Positions 9,641 to 20,158 of a DNA stretch of 64,000 nucleotides are shown here, in pieces; the stretch's first letter is position 1; each line of letters starts with the position of its first letter. The notes below the pieces were generated by a model that worked only from the letters and a program-made list of their open reading frames with translations, ran no database searches and was not told the origin of the DNA. This DNA is from Cornus controversa. Its lineage: Eukaryota; Streptophyta; Magnoliopsida; Cornales; Cornaceae. Location of the stretch: the NCBI GenBank assembly GCA_026545225.1, contig CM048849.1, positions 16,065,541 through 16,129,540 of the forward strand. The letters are read 5' to 3'. Made by a program: the position numbers and the translations under genes.

Positions 9641-12600
9641 AATCAGGGAGCATCCATTCCTGCTGCTACCACATATTAACTTAGATCTCTTATAACTCTC
9701 CAGTAAGAAGAGTTTAAATCTGACTGTTTGGATGACCACTTTAGTAATGCTTTCACAATCCCTATATTCTTCACAAAAAAACTCTTTTCTTCCTTTCCTT
9801 CCAGATTTCATACACAACAGCAGCAAGAGACATCCTATGAACAATGGATACTAAGGATTTGCCTTTAAGGGTCAAGCTAGCCCATTAATAATAGTATCCC
9901 AATCCTGATTACTCCACTGCATAGCACATTTCACCACCACAGACCCCCATATTCTTCTTGTAAAGCTACAATCAAAGAATAAATGATCTCTGTCCTCGGT
10001 TCTACTTCTGCAGAATACACAGCAACCTGATTGCACTAAACCATAATGATGTTAACATCCCATCTCCAACTTCTATATGGATAGCCTTCCTAAAAGAGTC
10101 CCTCAGCTTCAAGATTCTTCTCGAAGTCCAAGTACACTCAGATGGCACTTTCAGATTCCACAAACACCTCTGTTTAATCAAATGCTTTTTAACCCAATCA
10201 ACCCATATTGAATCAGTATGAAATTGAACAACCTTCCATAAGTTCTTAGACATAGCAGCAACATTCCAGACTGCCAAGTCTTTCACCCCAAGCCCCCTTC
10301 AGAGGTAGGCAAACAGATATTCTCCCAGGAGACTTTGTTTCCTCCCTCACTAAGAGCAGACCCCTTCCGTAAAAATTTCCTTAAAATAGCTGAAATCTCT
10401 TTCATGATAGCCTTAGGTAATATAAAGGTGGATGCCCAATACACTTGAACTGAGAACAACACTGTTTTGATCAATTGCATCCTACTGCATATGATAGATA
10501 CCAACTAGTCCAAGACTTAATTCTGGCTGTGGTTTTACCCACCAATTCATTACAATATTCACCCTTCAGCTTAGATGAAAGCAAAGGAACTCCTATGTAT
10601 CTCACTGGAAGTTCTCGCACTTTAAAGTTCAGGGTAGCTTGCAGCTCCTCCATTAAACCAACACTCACCCCAGAATGAAACATGACACTCTTTACATTAT
10701 TAGCCACCAAACCTGAAATTGCCCCAAACTCAGCTAATGTATCCTTTATAATTCCAGTAGAGGACAAATCAGTTGCTGCAAATACCATAAGATCATCTGC
10801 AAAGATGAGATTTGACAATTTCTGTGCTGAACACTTCCAATGATAGGTAAATTGACCCTGTTCAATTTTATGTCTTAACATACCAGTCATAATCTCCATA
10901 CCCATGACAAAGAGATACGGAGACATAGGGTCCCCCTGTCTGAGGCCTCTGCCACTTGCAAACTAGCCCTCCAAGCTACCATTAATGTTTATAGAAAACT
11001 TAGCAGTAGACACAATTCATTATCCACTTAACCATCAGCTCTGGAATCTGAAATGCCCTCAATGTTGCCTCCAAAAACCACCAGGACACTGTATCATATG
11101 CCTTCCTCAAATCTACTTCAATGCTATTTTTCCAGGTCTAGTATGTTTGTGATAATTCCTCAGCAATTCTTGAGCAAGTAAGATGTTATCAATTATACTC
11201 CTACCAAGCACAAAGGCACCCTGATTAGGACTGATGCACTCAGGTAGCACTGGTTTTAATCTATTACCTATTATTTTTGTTATGCACTTATAAACCACAT
11301 TACAAACTGAGATGGGTCTAAAGTCACCCACAAAAGAAGGATTCTGCACTTTAGGAACTAAAATAATTACAGTTGAGTTTACCTCCCTTAACAATTTCCC
11401 AGTCAAGAAGAAAGCCTTCATAACATCTTTTTTAATAATATGCCAAGGCTTCTTATAGAACAGAGTATTGAACCTATCACTACCTGGGGACTTGTCTTCT
11501 TTGAGAGACCACATGGTATCCTGAATTTCTTCATCGGTAACAGCCCTCTGCTTATGAACAATCTGATCTGAATTTAGAGGTTTAACAACAAACTACTCCA
11601 AATTAGGCACAGCTCTCCCCTCATCATCACTGCTCAACTACATCTTGTAGAAACTGACAATTTCTTCCACATACAACTCTTTTTGATCCAATTTCTGACC
11701 CTCCTCAGTAGTAATAGACCGGATAGCATTGTGAGCCCTTCTTTGATTCACCTGCTTGTGGAAATAAGATGTATTTTTATCCCCCAGTTTAAGCCACTGG
11801 ACCCTAGATTGTTGTCTATAGAAAACCTATTCAGCTTTTGCCAGATGATGGTACTTCTGCACACCATCCCCCTCCTTCTATAGTAGCATGGGATTCAAAG
11901 GATCACAATCCACTTCCTTTTGAATTTTATCTAGATCAGTTCTGGCCACTTTAACTTGTAGAGAGAGATCATCATAATACAGCAAATTTAAAGCTTTCAG
12001 TTCAGCCTTCACCAATTTCAACTTCTGAGTAACTACATACATAGGAGTGCCATTGATTCTGCTACTCCAAACTCTACTCACATTGTTATAAAACTCAGGA
12101 TGATCAATAAGAAAATTATTGAATCTAAAAGGCTTCTTCTTGTTTACCCTCATAGCAACATTCACTTTCAACAGAGTTAGAGAGTGATTTGAGATGCCTG
12201 GAGTTTCAAACATAGCTTCAGAAACAACATACTGTCCCAACCATTTATCAGTTACCAAAACTCTATCCAGTTTCCGGAAAAAAGTCCCATTCGACCATGT
12301 AAATTTTAACCCAGTGCGCCTTAGATCCGTTAACTCGGCACCTTCCACACACACACCAAATTCCTTCATACTTTCTGTCCACCCTACTGAGCCTCCAACT
12401 TTCTCATGCTTATATCTAATGGCATTAAAATCCCCTGCCAAAAACCAAGAGTCATCCTTATGAGCAATAGACAACACCCTTATATCTTCCCACAGCCTCC
12501 TCCTTTCAATAATATCATTGGACTCATATACAAAGGTAGCAAAGCACTTGAAACAACCATCCTTAGCATGAACTAGACAATGCACAAATTGATCAGAAAC

Positions 12601-12894
12601 TCTGATGCAAACCACTTCCAATACATCTTTATTCCAACACTCCCAAATCCTACCACTTTGAGCTGCACTATAATTATGATAAACCCCCCATCCAGGGATA
12701 ACACAATTGGATATTCTCTCCATATTAGACTCTTTAACTTTTGTTTCAACAACACACATTAAGGGCATATTATAAAACTTAATAACCCTACTTAACTCTT
12801 TATGTTTTAAGGGGTCATTCAAACCCCTAATATTCCAAGTTCCCAGAATCATAAGGAAACAAGGAATAATAGTGTAAGCAATTTCAAGTACCAT
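9641..12894 (-). pseudogene. LINE-A ORF2 pseudogene with a complete endonuclease frame
   Basis: The first 338 codons (12,894-11,878) are open and cover the whole endonuclease: GTWNIRGLNDP, VETKV, AGDFNAIRYK and RKLDRVLV are visible. The terminal motif reads SNHSLTLL where L1-type endonucleases have S-D-H, so the catalytic aspartate is Asn. The reverse transcriptase is split by shifts: KSPGSDRFN and FRPISVCNVVYK (11,514-11,113), then IFADD (near 10,789-10,805) and YIGVPL in 10,926-10,471. Pieces down to 9,641 include W...LKVPSECTWTSRRI and the C-terminal end. It cannot make an active enzyme as it stands. Confidence 0.85.
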
Positions 12895-14325
12895 CAGCCC
12901 CCACCTTAGGGGCCTGAATAAAACTACCTCTCTTGGGCTTTAACATAGTAAAACTCTTAGGCTTATCCTTATTAAATCCCATCTTCAAACTAGCCAGAAC
13001 TAGATTAGGCTCAGAAGACATACATGGTACACTAACCTCAACAACTTGGACCTCCTTTAGACAGGCAGCATTCCCCACTTGCTCTATCTTACTGCCATTC
13101 CCTTTGTCATCCAAGGCACTTAAAGCCTAAAAAGAATTGGAAGACGTCCCCCCAGGCTCCTGTATCACACCAATATCAGGATTTAACTGATAGGCAATGT
13201 GTTCCTCAATAGTTCCAGACCCACCAGCCTCCACACACCCATCCATCTGCTTTGTAGGCACAGCTCTCCACACTTTTCATCCCTCATTTGACTTAGTAGA
13301 AGCAGGATTACCACCCTTTGAGTTCCACCCTATATAGCTCAGCCCCTTCGGAGTCCAAAATTCCATAGGAACATTAAAAAGCTTCATCCACACAGGAATT
13401 TTATCAAGCTGATCCTTATGGAGTTCCATACCTTCATGCCACTTCTTCAAAACTATATGCCTTCCCAAAAAGTGCCACGGTCCTTGCTCATGGACTTGAT
13501 CCCGACAACTTTCATCTTCAAATTTGAAAAAGACGAACCCCTTATCTGTGCCCAACACTTCCCTGAGCCCTGTTTCCTCCAAATTTTTTGAGCTATTGAA
13601 TTTACTGGAAAGTAATGTAGCTTTTTATCCACAAAATACCCAACCAGAGTGTTATTCCACTCACCTATACCAGCTTCAGCAACCTCAAACGGTGGTGCTA
13701 CAACTACCTCTTCATCCTCTGTTCCTGGTGGAAAGAATTCAAACTCAGCATTACTCGATTATGTTGGACCTGTCACAATAGATGCCCAAGTTTTGCCTTC
13801 TGGGTTCAATCCCAACGTCCCTTCAACCTGAGGCTTATGAGTCTCAACACCCACCTCTTGGTCTTTCATAGCCAACAATTTAGGGGACCCCTCAAAAACA
13901 TTAGACCCAGGCGTAGTTAAGTTTGCCGAATCAACATGTCTACATCTGCGTATCATCAGATTCTCACTACGCGCATCAGATCTACGCTCCCCACTTCGTT
14001 CACGCGCCTCCTTGCTCAGCTCCATTGAAGCTCTTTGCCGATCAGATCTACCAAATCCACCATTATTGAAACTTGTTCGTCCTCGACTACCCCCGAATTG
14101 ACCTCGATTACCACCTCGCCGACCACCAAAATGCCCCACACTAGAACGAGAACCTCCATGTACTCCTTCATGAGTGAATTCAGAAATTGAAATGTTCCTC
14201 AATTCCATGTTCTCTTGCTGTAACACAGCCATAGCATCCTGTAAAGCAATCGTTTCACGATAGATATTATGAATAGTTTCCTGATTATGTACTTCCATAT
14301 CTATTTCCTCTGGTACATCATTCAT
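12884..14325 (-). pseudogene. LINE-A ORF1 (nucleic-acid-binding protein) pseudogene
   Basis: The N-terminal 188 codons (14,325-13,759) hold a short coiled-coil-like stretch (IALQDAMAVLQQENMELR), an Arg-Gly-rich segment (GGRRGGNRGQFGG) and KTWASIVTG, the lead-in to the DUF4283 domain of plant LINE ORF1 proteins. The domain continues in other frames at 13,758-13,583 (e.g. VGYFVDKKLHYFPVNSIAQK) and 13,582-13,277 (GPWHFLGRHIVLKKWHEGM, IPVWMKLFNVP). The C-terminus is at 13,114-12,884. At least three frameshifts or stops interrupt it. ORF1 proteins bind element RNA; this copy is dead. Confidence 0.8.
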
Positions 14326-14564
14326 TCATTCACCAACATAACATCATCATCTTCATCCCCCAATCCTCCTACCACCACACTGCTTTCCATTTATAACGTT
14401 CCAAATTTGCCAGACGCAACTCAATTACTACCCCACAGATATTGCAAACACGTTCCACACGACCAGAAATCAAAATCAGTAAAGAAACCGCAAGAAAATG
14501 AAAGAAAATCGAGCCAAACAGCCACCGTTTTATTTTTAGAGAGAGAAGCTCTCAAAACCCTAAG

Positions 14565-15335
14565 TTCATGCATAGTTATGTTGCTTCTTGGTTTTGGTTT
14601 TCCAATATTGATTTTTTTTAGTACTGAAATGTCAAGTCTTTTGGTCCATTACATTTATGTTTTCTCAGGCTTTTTGTCCCCCCTCCCCAATCCCCCTTTT
14701 TCTTCTACAGTCTCCGGGCATATGATGTTTTGATACTATTATTTCTAATCATGTGTGGTTCAAATAATAGGTTCAGTTATAGTTTTGTTTTTTCATGTTG
14801 ACGTTCATTGGATTTTGTTTTATTGTTGATTAACTAGATGTATCTAAATTATCGGTAGTGGGTTCATATGCTAGTTTAATCATCTCTTTACCTTTTGTTG
14901 ATTTCATGGCTTGAGTTCACTTTTTACTAGTCCGTGGTTCTATCATATAATATTTTGTTTGAGGAGTTTGTTAATGTAAATCAAGTCCATCTAGAGGGTT
15001 ATTTTTGAATGCTAACTGCTTCACTTCAACAATTAGGCACATCAAAAGGCACCGTCTTACCCCCAAAATTAAATTGTACATCGTTCTCTATGTACATAGA
15101 ACTGAAGCAAATTTGTAGTGGGAAAGGAAGAATAGCGTTCTCCAAACTTGGATGCAAAAACCTGTGAAGTTCATCTCTAAACCAACCAAGTGAATGGAAT
15201 GGGAAATAAGAGAATAAGTAATGCAACACATCACATTTACATGCAATACTGCCAACAGAAAAGACAAAAGCGAAGTAGATGACATAGCATTATTTGTTCA
15301 TCATTTTTTTAAAATTTCAAGAATTTTCTAAGTGT
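14565..15335. other. T-rich non-coding sequence, no gene seen
   Basis: T-rich and intron-like, resembling the flank left of the LTR in texture but not repeated here. A minus-strand stretch near 15,026-15,229 ends with FNFGGKTVPFDV, which I could not assign. No splice-supported exon of the RRM gene was found. Confidence 0.4.
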
Positions 15336-15615
15336 CAAAGTCTCGAATGATCGAGTTAAGGCTCGATAAATTGTGAGTTTTTTTTTTTTTAAAAACAAAA
15401 GACTTCAATCGATCGAGTGAAGCCTTGATCGATCGAGTCGAGAGGGTGCATTTTGGGAAGTTTGAGGCTCGATTAATCTAGCTGATAGGGTGAAATGGAG
15501 AGATTTTGAGAAAATTCTAAGTATAGTAGTCTATCAATCGATTAACTGAGCAGAAAGAGGATTTTTCAGAAAATGAAAAAAATTCTAAGTGTGGAACCTT
15601 CGATCGATCGAGTAG
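15336..15615. repeat. Cluster of TCGATCGATCGAG-type palindromic motifs
   Basis: Five or six copies of the theme (A)TCGATCGA(G), some degraded to TCGATTAATC, lie about 40-75 bp apart at 15,343-15,615. They sit just 3' of a gypsy gag relic on the minus strand, so they are most likely part of that element's non-coding region. Confidence 0.6.
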
Positions 15616-15779
15616 AGTAAAGTTCAAAATGAAAATTCCTAAACAAATGACTAAGTATGCAATCACTCTTCCTACAAACTAAACGAGAAGTCTAATGCTT
15701 GAAACATAAAAATTTTATCTAATGAATTCAAATCTTAAACTAATGGACTAAAAATTATAAAAATGCACACTCTGCACTA

Positions 15780-16490
15780 ATTAATGCAAAATAGTAAACG
15801 TAAAACAAAAATAAAAGCAAAAACGAAAGAAAAACGTGCTTCTAACTATGATTCTCAATTCAAGGTTCACCCTATGCCGTATCTCTTGAGGAGATTTAAC
15901 ATCATCCCCCCCTTGATGGTCCTCACTTTCCTTTGCTTCACTCCAAACAATTTTGAGGCAAGAAATATCAAGATTCATATTAGGCCTTGAATAAAATGAA
16001 TCTATTGAATGCAATTTAAAAGATTCAAGAAGAAATGACCCCTTAACTTGCTCTTGATTAAACGTCTCACTCATATTTACTCAATTGTTGTTTAATTTAG
16101 AGGCAATTATAAGAGGTGGACTCTCGTTAGAACTTAAGTAATCACACTTAAGTGTTTCATGTAAAGTTTTCGAGTATTGGTTAAGTAATGGTTCCACAAA
16201 GGGGGCATGGTCCAACTCAATTGGTCGAAGGAGTTCGATATTGGTCACGTGCTAACTTGGAAATTTCTCTTGGTCTTCACAATTCAAAGCATTAGCTATT
16301 TGCTCAATTTGAACTTCTAGCTTAGCTATGGATTGTGAATGTGAATTCATCAGTTTAGTGTGTTCCTTAAGGTTGCCAAGTGTCGCCAAAAATTTAGTCG
16401 GATCGGTCATAGATTCATAAAATAGGAATTCGTAGTTCACGGACGGGATAAGGAATTTGGGTCTCAAAAATCCGATATGATCCAATCCGA
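15780..16490 (-). pseudogene. Ty3/gypsy gag-region relic
   Basis: Two minus-strand frames (16,485-16,252 and 16,074-15,781) read through one gag-pol segment. The stretch SQSIAKLEVQIEQIANAL resembles the linker after the gag domain of plant Ty3/gypsy polyproteins. Downstream comes an acidic, non-conserved spacer. Both frames end in stops and no zinc knuckle, protease or reverse transcriptase follows, so only a fragment remains. The call rests on that linker motif. Confidence 0.55.
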
Positions 16491-16948
16491 TAGTTCACGA
16501 ATTGGATTAAGTCTTTTCTTAGATCGGATCAGATAGAACTTTTACCAATTTGTAGACCACAAATTGAATTAGAATTAATGCCTAATCTGACCCGATTCAT
16601 GGTCACCCCTAATTAAAGACATAGGATTGCATTTAACTCTAAAGCCAAGTCATATGCCGTTTACCTCCCAACACTCCAACCGTATTTAGCATGCATGACC
16701 ATGTTAAATAATTTATTTTATAAGTAGTGTGTGTGTGTGTATATATTTTGATTGCTTTCCTATCCATATAGATACATTATTGGATTGGATGATTCTAAAA
16801 TCGTGGCTCAATCGAATTTCTCTCAAATTTGGTTTATGGGAATGCAATATCCTACCCCGTTCTAGAAAATGCCCCTTTCATAAATATATATTTCTATGTA
16901 TACGCGATTTTTGTAGATTATATTGATTTGATTGTATTCTATAATTAG
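16491..16948. other. Non-coding sequence with a possible hAT-like end
   Basis: A stretch ending CACCCCTAATT near 16,612 reads, on the minus strand, TAGGGGTGACCATGAATCGG, like the terminus of a plant hAT-type MITE; I could not find the partner end. A short GT run lies at 16,727-16,740. No gene is seen apart from the ANTH relic that follows. Confidence 0.35.
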
Positions 16949-17203
16949 GATGTTGATGTTGCGATTCTTAAAGCTACGTGTCCACCCAAAGATAGACATC
17001 TTAGAAGTGAGTTTTCTTATTCGTAGATCCAAAATTCTCTTTTGTGGGTTCTCTATTTTCGGCCAAAATATTTGAATATTTTATTTTATGGTCTATTTTT
17101 TTGCAGAAATTTTGGTCACCACGTCTGCGATTCATCCTCAAGCCGATGTTGCATACTGTATACACGCTCTTGCAAGATGATTGTCGAAGACGCATAATTA
17201 GAC
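16949..17203 (+). pseudogene. ANTH-domain (AP180/CALM clathrin assembly protein) pseudogene, two exons
   Basis: Exon A (16,949 to about 17,009, after TTAG) encodes DVDVAILKAT then CPPKDRHL. Exon B (17,107-17,203, after TTGCAG) encodes ILVTTSAIHPQADVAYCIHA followed by LAR, stop, LSKTHN, stop, T. This is the start of the ANTH domain of plant putative clathrin assembly proteins, which bind phosphoinositides and clathrin at the plasma membrane. Four residues normally between KAT and the Cys-Pro-Pro are missing, which fits a 12-bp deletion. Arg and Trp codons have become TGA and TAG. A donor-like GTATGG follows exon B, so this is a genomic copy and not a processed one. Later exons were not found. 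Confidence 0.75.
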
Positions 17204-17690
17204 GGTATGGATATTACTGTTTTCAGATTCATGCTAGTTTGTATTTTGCGCCTATTATTTAGATTTGATTTGTGTTTTACTTGAACTTTTTGTGGTTCTT
17301 GTTTGTGGAGATGAATTGGGGTTTACTCATCAAATGTTGTTTACTGAACATAATGGAATTTCTTCCTTCTAAAATACTATGGTCATGTGGATCAATTTTA
17401 AATATGATGTGGGTTGCTAGGGAAAAATCTTTTTCTCTTTCTTTTCTAACTAACGAATTTATCACTCTGTGCATCTGCATATGAATAATATGTTTCATAA
17501 TATTTTTAAGTTGAGAGTTTCAAATGTGAAAATCTGTTTAGTATGCCCGAATCTTCATCACTACATTTATTTAAATTGTTTGATTAGTATAAAGAACTGA
17601 ACCACTGTTTAGCATATATTTGTTATATGTAGTCTTTGAACTTGGAAAGTGGCATTTGAGCTTTTCTTGATCATTTAAAACAAATGGCCA
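17204..17690. other. Non-coding sequence, no gene seen
   Basis: T-rich DNA after the ANTH exon donor, probably relic intron. It ends at the poly(T) that marks the 3' end of the next LINE. Confidence 0.45.
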
Positions 17691-17949
17691 TTTTTTTTTT
17701 GTTTGAAAGGTAAGGGATTTGGCTTATATTATTTAAACAAAAGTCAAATATACAATTTGACAAGGGGCATACCCCAAGGGGAGCCAAATGGAAACCCCAA
17801 ATCAAATGTGGATAAGAACCAAAACAAACCAATACTAACAAACCAACAAAATAATTCCAACAAAACTCTACGAAGGAAAACTATTTGGCACCATACACTT
17901 TGATTCATATATCTAACAAGCTGGTCCATATAGGGAAGCAAAGGCTGGT

Positions 17950-18495
17950 AGATGCCCACACAACAGCTCCTCCTCCAATCTTCTAGCACCCAGAAAATCA
18001 GGAGATCCACACAACAGCTCCTCCTCCGAAGCCACAAAACCAGCAACTGCTCCCCCCACCCTCCCTCACCCGAAAAATCAGAGCATGACTCTGCTGGCAA
18101 TGATTTACAAGCCGAACCCCCCAGCAAAATTGCTCAGCCACCCTCCACACATTACAACTGCAAAGCCACAATACAAAAAACTGTTGAAGGTGCTTCACGC
18201 AGCAACTGCTCCTCCAACCCTCCATCACCCGAAAAAACAGAGCATGACTCTGCTGTCAATGATCTACAAGCTGAACCCCAGCAAAATTGCTCAACCAACC
18301 TCCACACATTGCACCTGCAAAGCCATAATACAAACAGAGAAAGCTCCAAGCAGCAGCTCCTCCTCCAACCCTCCACCCCCCAGGAAATCAGGACATGATT
18401 CTTCTGCCAAGGATCTAATTGCCGAGCCACCCAGCACATTTCCACAAATAGCCTCCAACCAGTGCACCTGCAAAACCACAGAACTATCACATTGT
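17950..18495 (-). repeat. 3' minisatellite of LINE-A copy 3, ~155-bp units
   Basis: Three imperfect tandem units. Equivalent points are GAGCATGACTCTGCTG at 18,081 and 18,240 and its variant at 18,391, spacings of 159 and 151 bp. Each unit carries CAGCTCCTCCTCCAAC-like sequence. Open frames on both strands are a by-product of the repeat. Confidence 0.85.
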
Positions 18496-18518
18496 TCCCT
18501 ATAAGCCCAAGAGCACTC

Positions 18519-19170
18519 TCATGGGACATGATTCTTATACAAAATGTTGCCGACTGAAATAGGCCTAAAATCTGTCACATATGATGGGTTATTCACCTTA
18601 GGAACCAGGGTGATAATAGTTGAATTGATCTCCTTTAAGAGCTTCCCAGAACCAAAGAAAGCTTTGATAGCTCTAACATCATTCCCCACCACATGCCACA
18701 TCCTCTTAAAAAATAGGGCATTAAATCCATCACTCCCTGGTGATTTATCATCTTTTAAGGAAAACACTACTTTTTTAATCTCCTCTACAGTCACAGGTAG
18801 TTGTATCTTTTGACTTTGCTCCATAGTTATAGAATTCTGCACATATTGTTACAAACTTGGCACATTTCCCCCCTCCTCATGGCTACTTATTTTTAAGATT
18901 CTTGTAAAAAGTAACAATTTCATTTACCTCTTGTTCCTTCTGATTGCCAAATGCTGAATATCATTCCATAAAGCCCTTATTCCAATAGGGCAATTAACCC
19001 CATAAATAAAGGTCATTTGACAGTCGCATCCAACAATTCCACCTTACAGTGAATTAATTGGTTAGAAGATTGACAGACAGCCACCTTGTTGGCATTCCAA
19101 GCAACTCAGATTCTCCCACTCTCAGAGTCCCCATAATTGTGAAACAGACTCCATCCTCCTTAGTGGAATG
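18519..19170 (-). pseudogene. LINE-A ORF2 fragment (endonuclease remnant and RT fingers)
   Basis: The endonuclease remnant at 19,170-18,990 reads LFHNYGDSESGRI and NQLIHCKVELLD. It passes through a stop and a deletion into the reverse transcriptase, with KDDKSPGSDGFNALFFKR, ITLVPKVNNPSYVTDFRP and NILYK. The frame ends at 18,519, where coding stops against the tandem repeats. It cannot be functional. Confidence 0.7.
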
Positions 19171-19187
19171 GTTCTGATTAGAGCAAC

Positions 19188-19460
19188 CTAGACCTGCTCC
19201 TGTTTAGCATTACCCACCCCATCCATATTACCTAGCATGACCTGGAACCTATTCGGTGATGTTATCTGCTGCTGGCTAAGACCACCGTGACTCTGGTCAT
19301 CCTCACTTGCCTTCCTAGTTATTGTGGTCCACCCCTGTTCTTGCTCCACATCCTTTACTACATCTAGGATAATTATTGCTGCCTTCTTAGCTGTGCGCCT
19401 CCCCTGTTCCTGCTCCACATCCTTCGCAGCCTCTAGAGTAGATACTACTGCCACCTCCAC
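19188..19460 (-). pseudogene. LINE-A ORF1 C-terminal fragment
   Basis: A 90-codon frame with an internal repeat (two versions of AAKDVEQEQG / VVKDVEQEQG) just upstream of the endonuclease remnant, where ORF1 should end. Position is the main evidence; the sequence itself is low in conserved motifs. It breaks off near 19,465 into unrelated DNA. Confidence 0.45.
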
Positions 19461-19465
19461 TTCCT

Positions 19466-20158
19466 GCTTTCTATGACAATTTTCACCACTTTGCCCAAAA
19501 CTGCGATATTCTGTGCTCTGAAAATGTGTGAGGGTGTACTGCCTTCCGGCTCTGCGTATGTGATTTTCTTTCTAATTGCATTTTTGTTGCGTTTTTTCTC
19601 AAATTTGTGTCTAATTGGTTTTGCTTTGAATTAAACTTCCCTTTTGGGAGTAAATAGTATAAATTTATGTGTTTTTCCTTTTTATACTTGCCTATTATTT
19701 TTTTCTTACTGATTTGTGGTTTTTTTCTTTTTCTTTTTTGTTTTAGAAGAAGATGATCCCATTGCCACTCTTGGCTATATCAATTGATCAGACTTCTATT
19801 CCAATTCACAAGACAAAGCAAGTGGGAATTTGTCCCCCCGGCTCAAATCAAGTTTTGGTAGAAGGAGGGAGTCCTGAACTTTCTCCTAAGCATTTACTTT
19901 CTCATATTTTTTAATATTAGTGCTTCAAGTTTCATGTTTGTTTAATAAAATAACTTGGATAATATTTCTTTACGTGTTTGAAATATTCCTGCTACTTTTG
20001 CTTGATAAAATAATGTGGATATATGTCCATTGGATAGCATTTCCATGCATGCTCACAAATATATTTTTCAGATGTCATATTGGGAAAGTTGTGGTCTTTA
20101 GGATGTCTCCCAATCCACCTCTCCAAGCATTAGAAAGATAGAATAATAACCTAGGTCA
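19466..20158. other. Mostly non-coding; possible relic exon near 19,747-19,890
   Basis: After a pyrimidine-rich tract and TTTTAG at about 19,741-19,746, a plus-strand frame reads EDDPIATLGYIN, stop, SDFYSNSQDKASGNLSPRL. It looks like a decayed exon (good acceptor context, codon-like sequence), but I cannot name the gene. The rest is T-rich. Confidence 0.3.

Larger units (their letters stand above)
9641..14564 (-). mobile_element. LINE family A, copy 2, with ORF1 and ORF2
   Basis: The longest family-A copy here (~4.9 kb). From 5' to 3': a short leader (about 14,564-14,326), ORF1 (14,325-12,884), and ORF2 (12,894 to about 9,650) with endonuclease, reverse transcriptase and C-terminal parts. 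ORF1 and ORF2 overlap by 11 bp in different frames. The 5' boundary is placed where CTTAGGGTTTTGAGAGC begins on the minus strand (inferred). The 3' end lacks a poly(A) and abuts the LTR fragment, so no target-site duplication can be defined. Confidence 0.85.
17691..19465 (-). mobile_element. LINE family A, copy 3, internally deleted
   Basis: A poly(T) at 17,691-17,700 followed by a segment shared with 61,399-61,560 (GAAAGGTAAGGG then GACAAGGGGCATACCCC) marks the 3' end of a minus-strand LINE. From 5' to 3': an ORF1 tail (19,460-19,188), parts of the endonuclease, the first part of the reverse transcriptase (18,842-18,519), then directly the 3' repeat array. Everything from mid reverse transcriptase to the zf-RVT domain is missing, a large internal deletion. 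Confidence 0.75.

Noticed and set aside
11878-12894. Intact endonuclease frame as a domesticated gene
   Set aside because: It is the N-terminus of a LINE ORF2 whose reverse transcriptase is broken directly downstream, with a changed catalytic residue; nothing suggests selection.
13277-14325. Arg-Gly-rich protein taken at first for a host RNA-binding gene
   Set aside because: KTWASIVTG, the DUF4283 motifs and its place just upstream of the endonuclease show that it is LINE ORF1.
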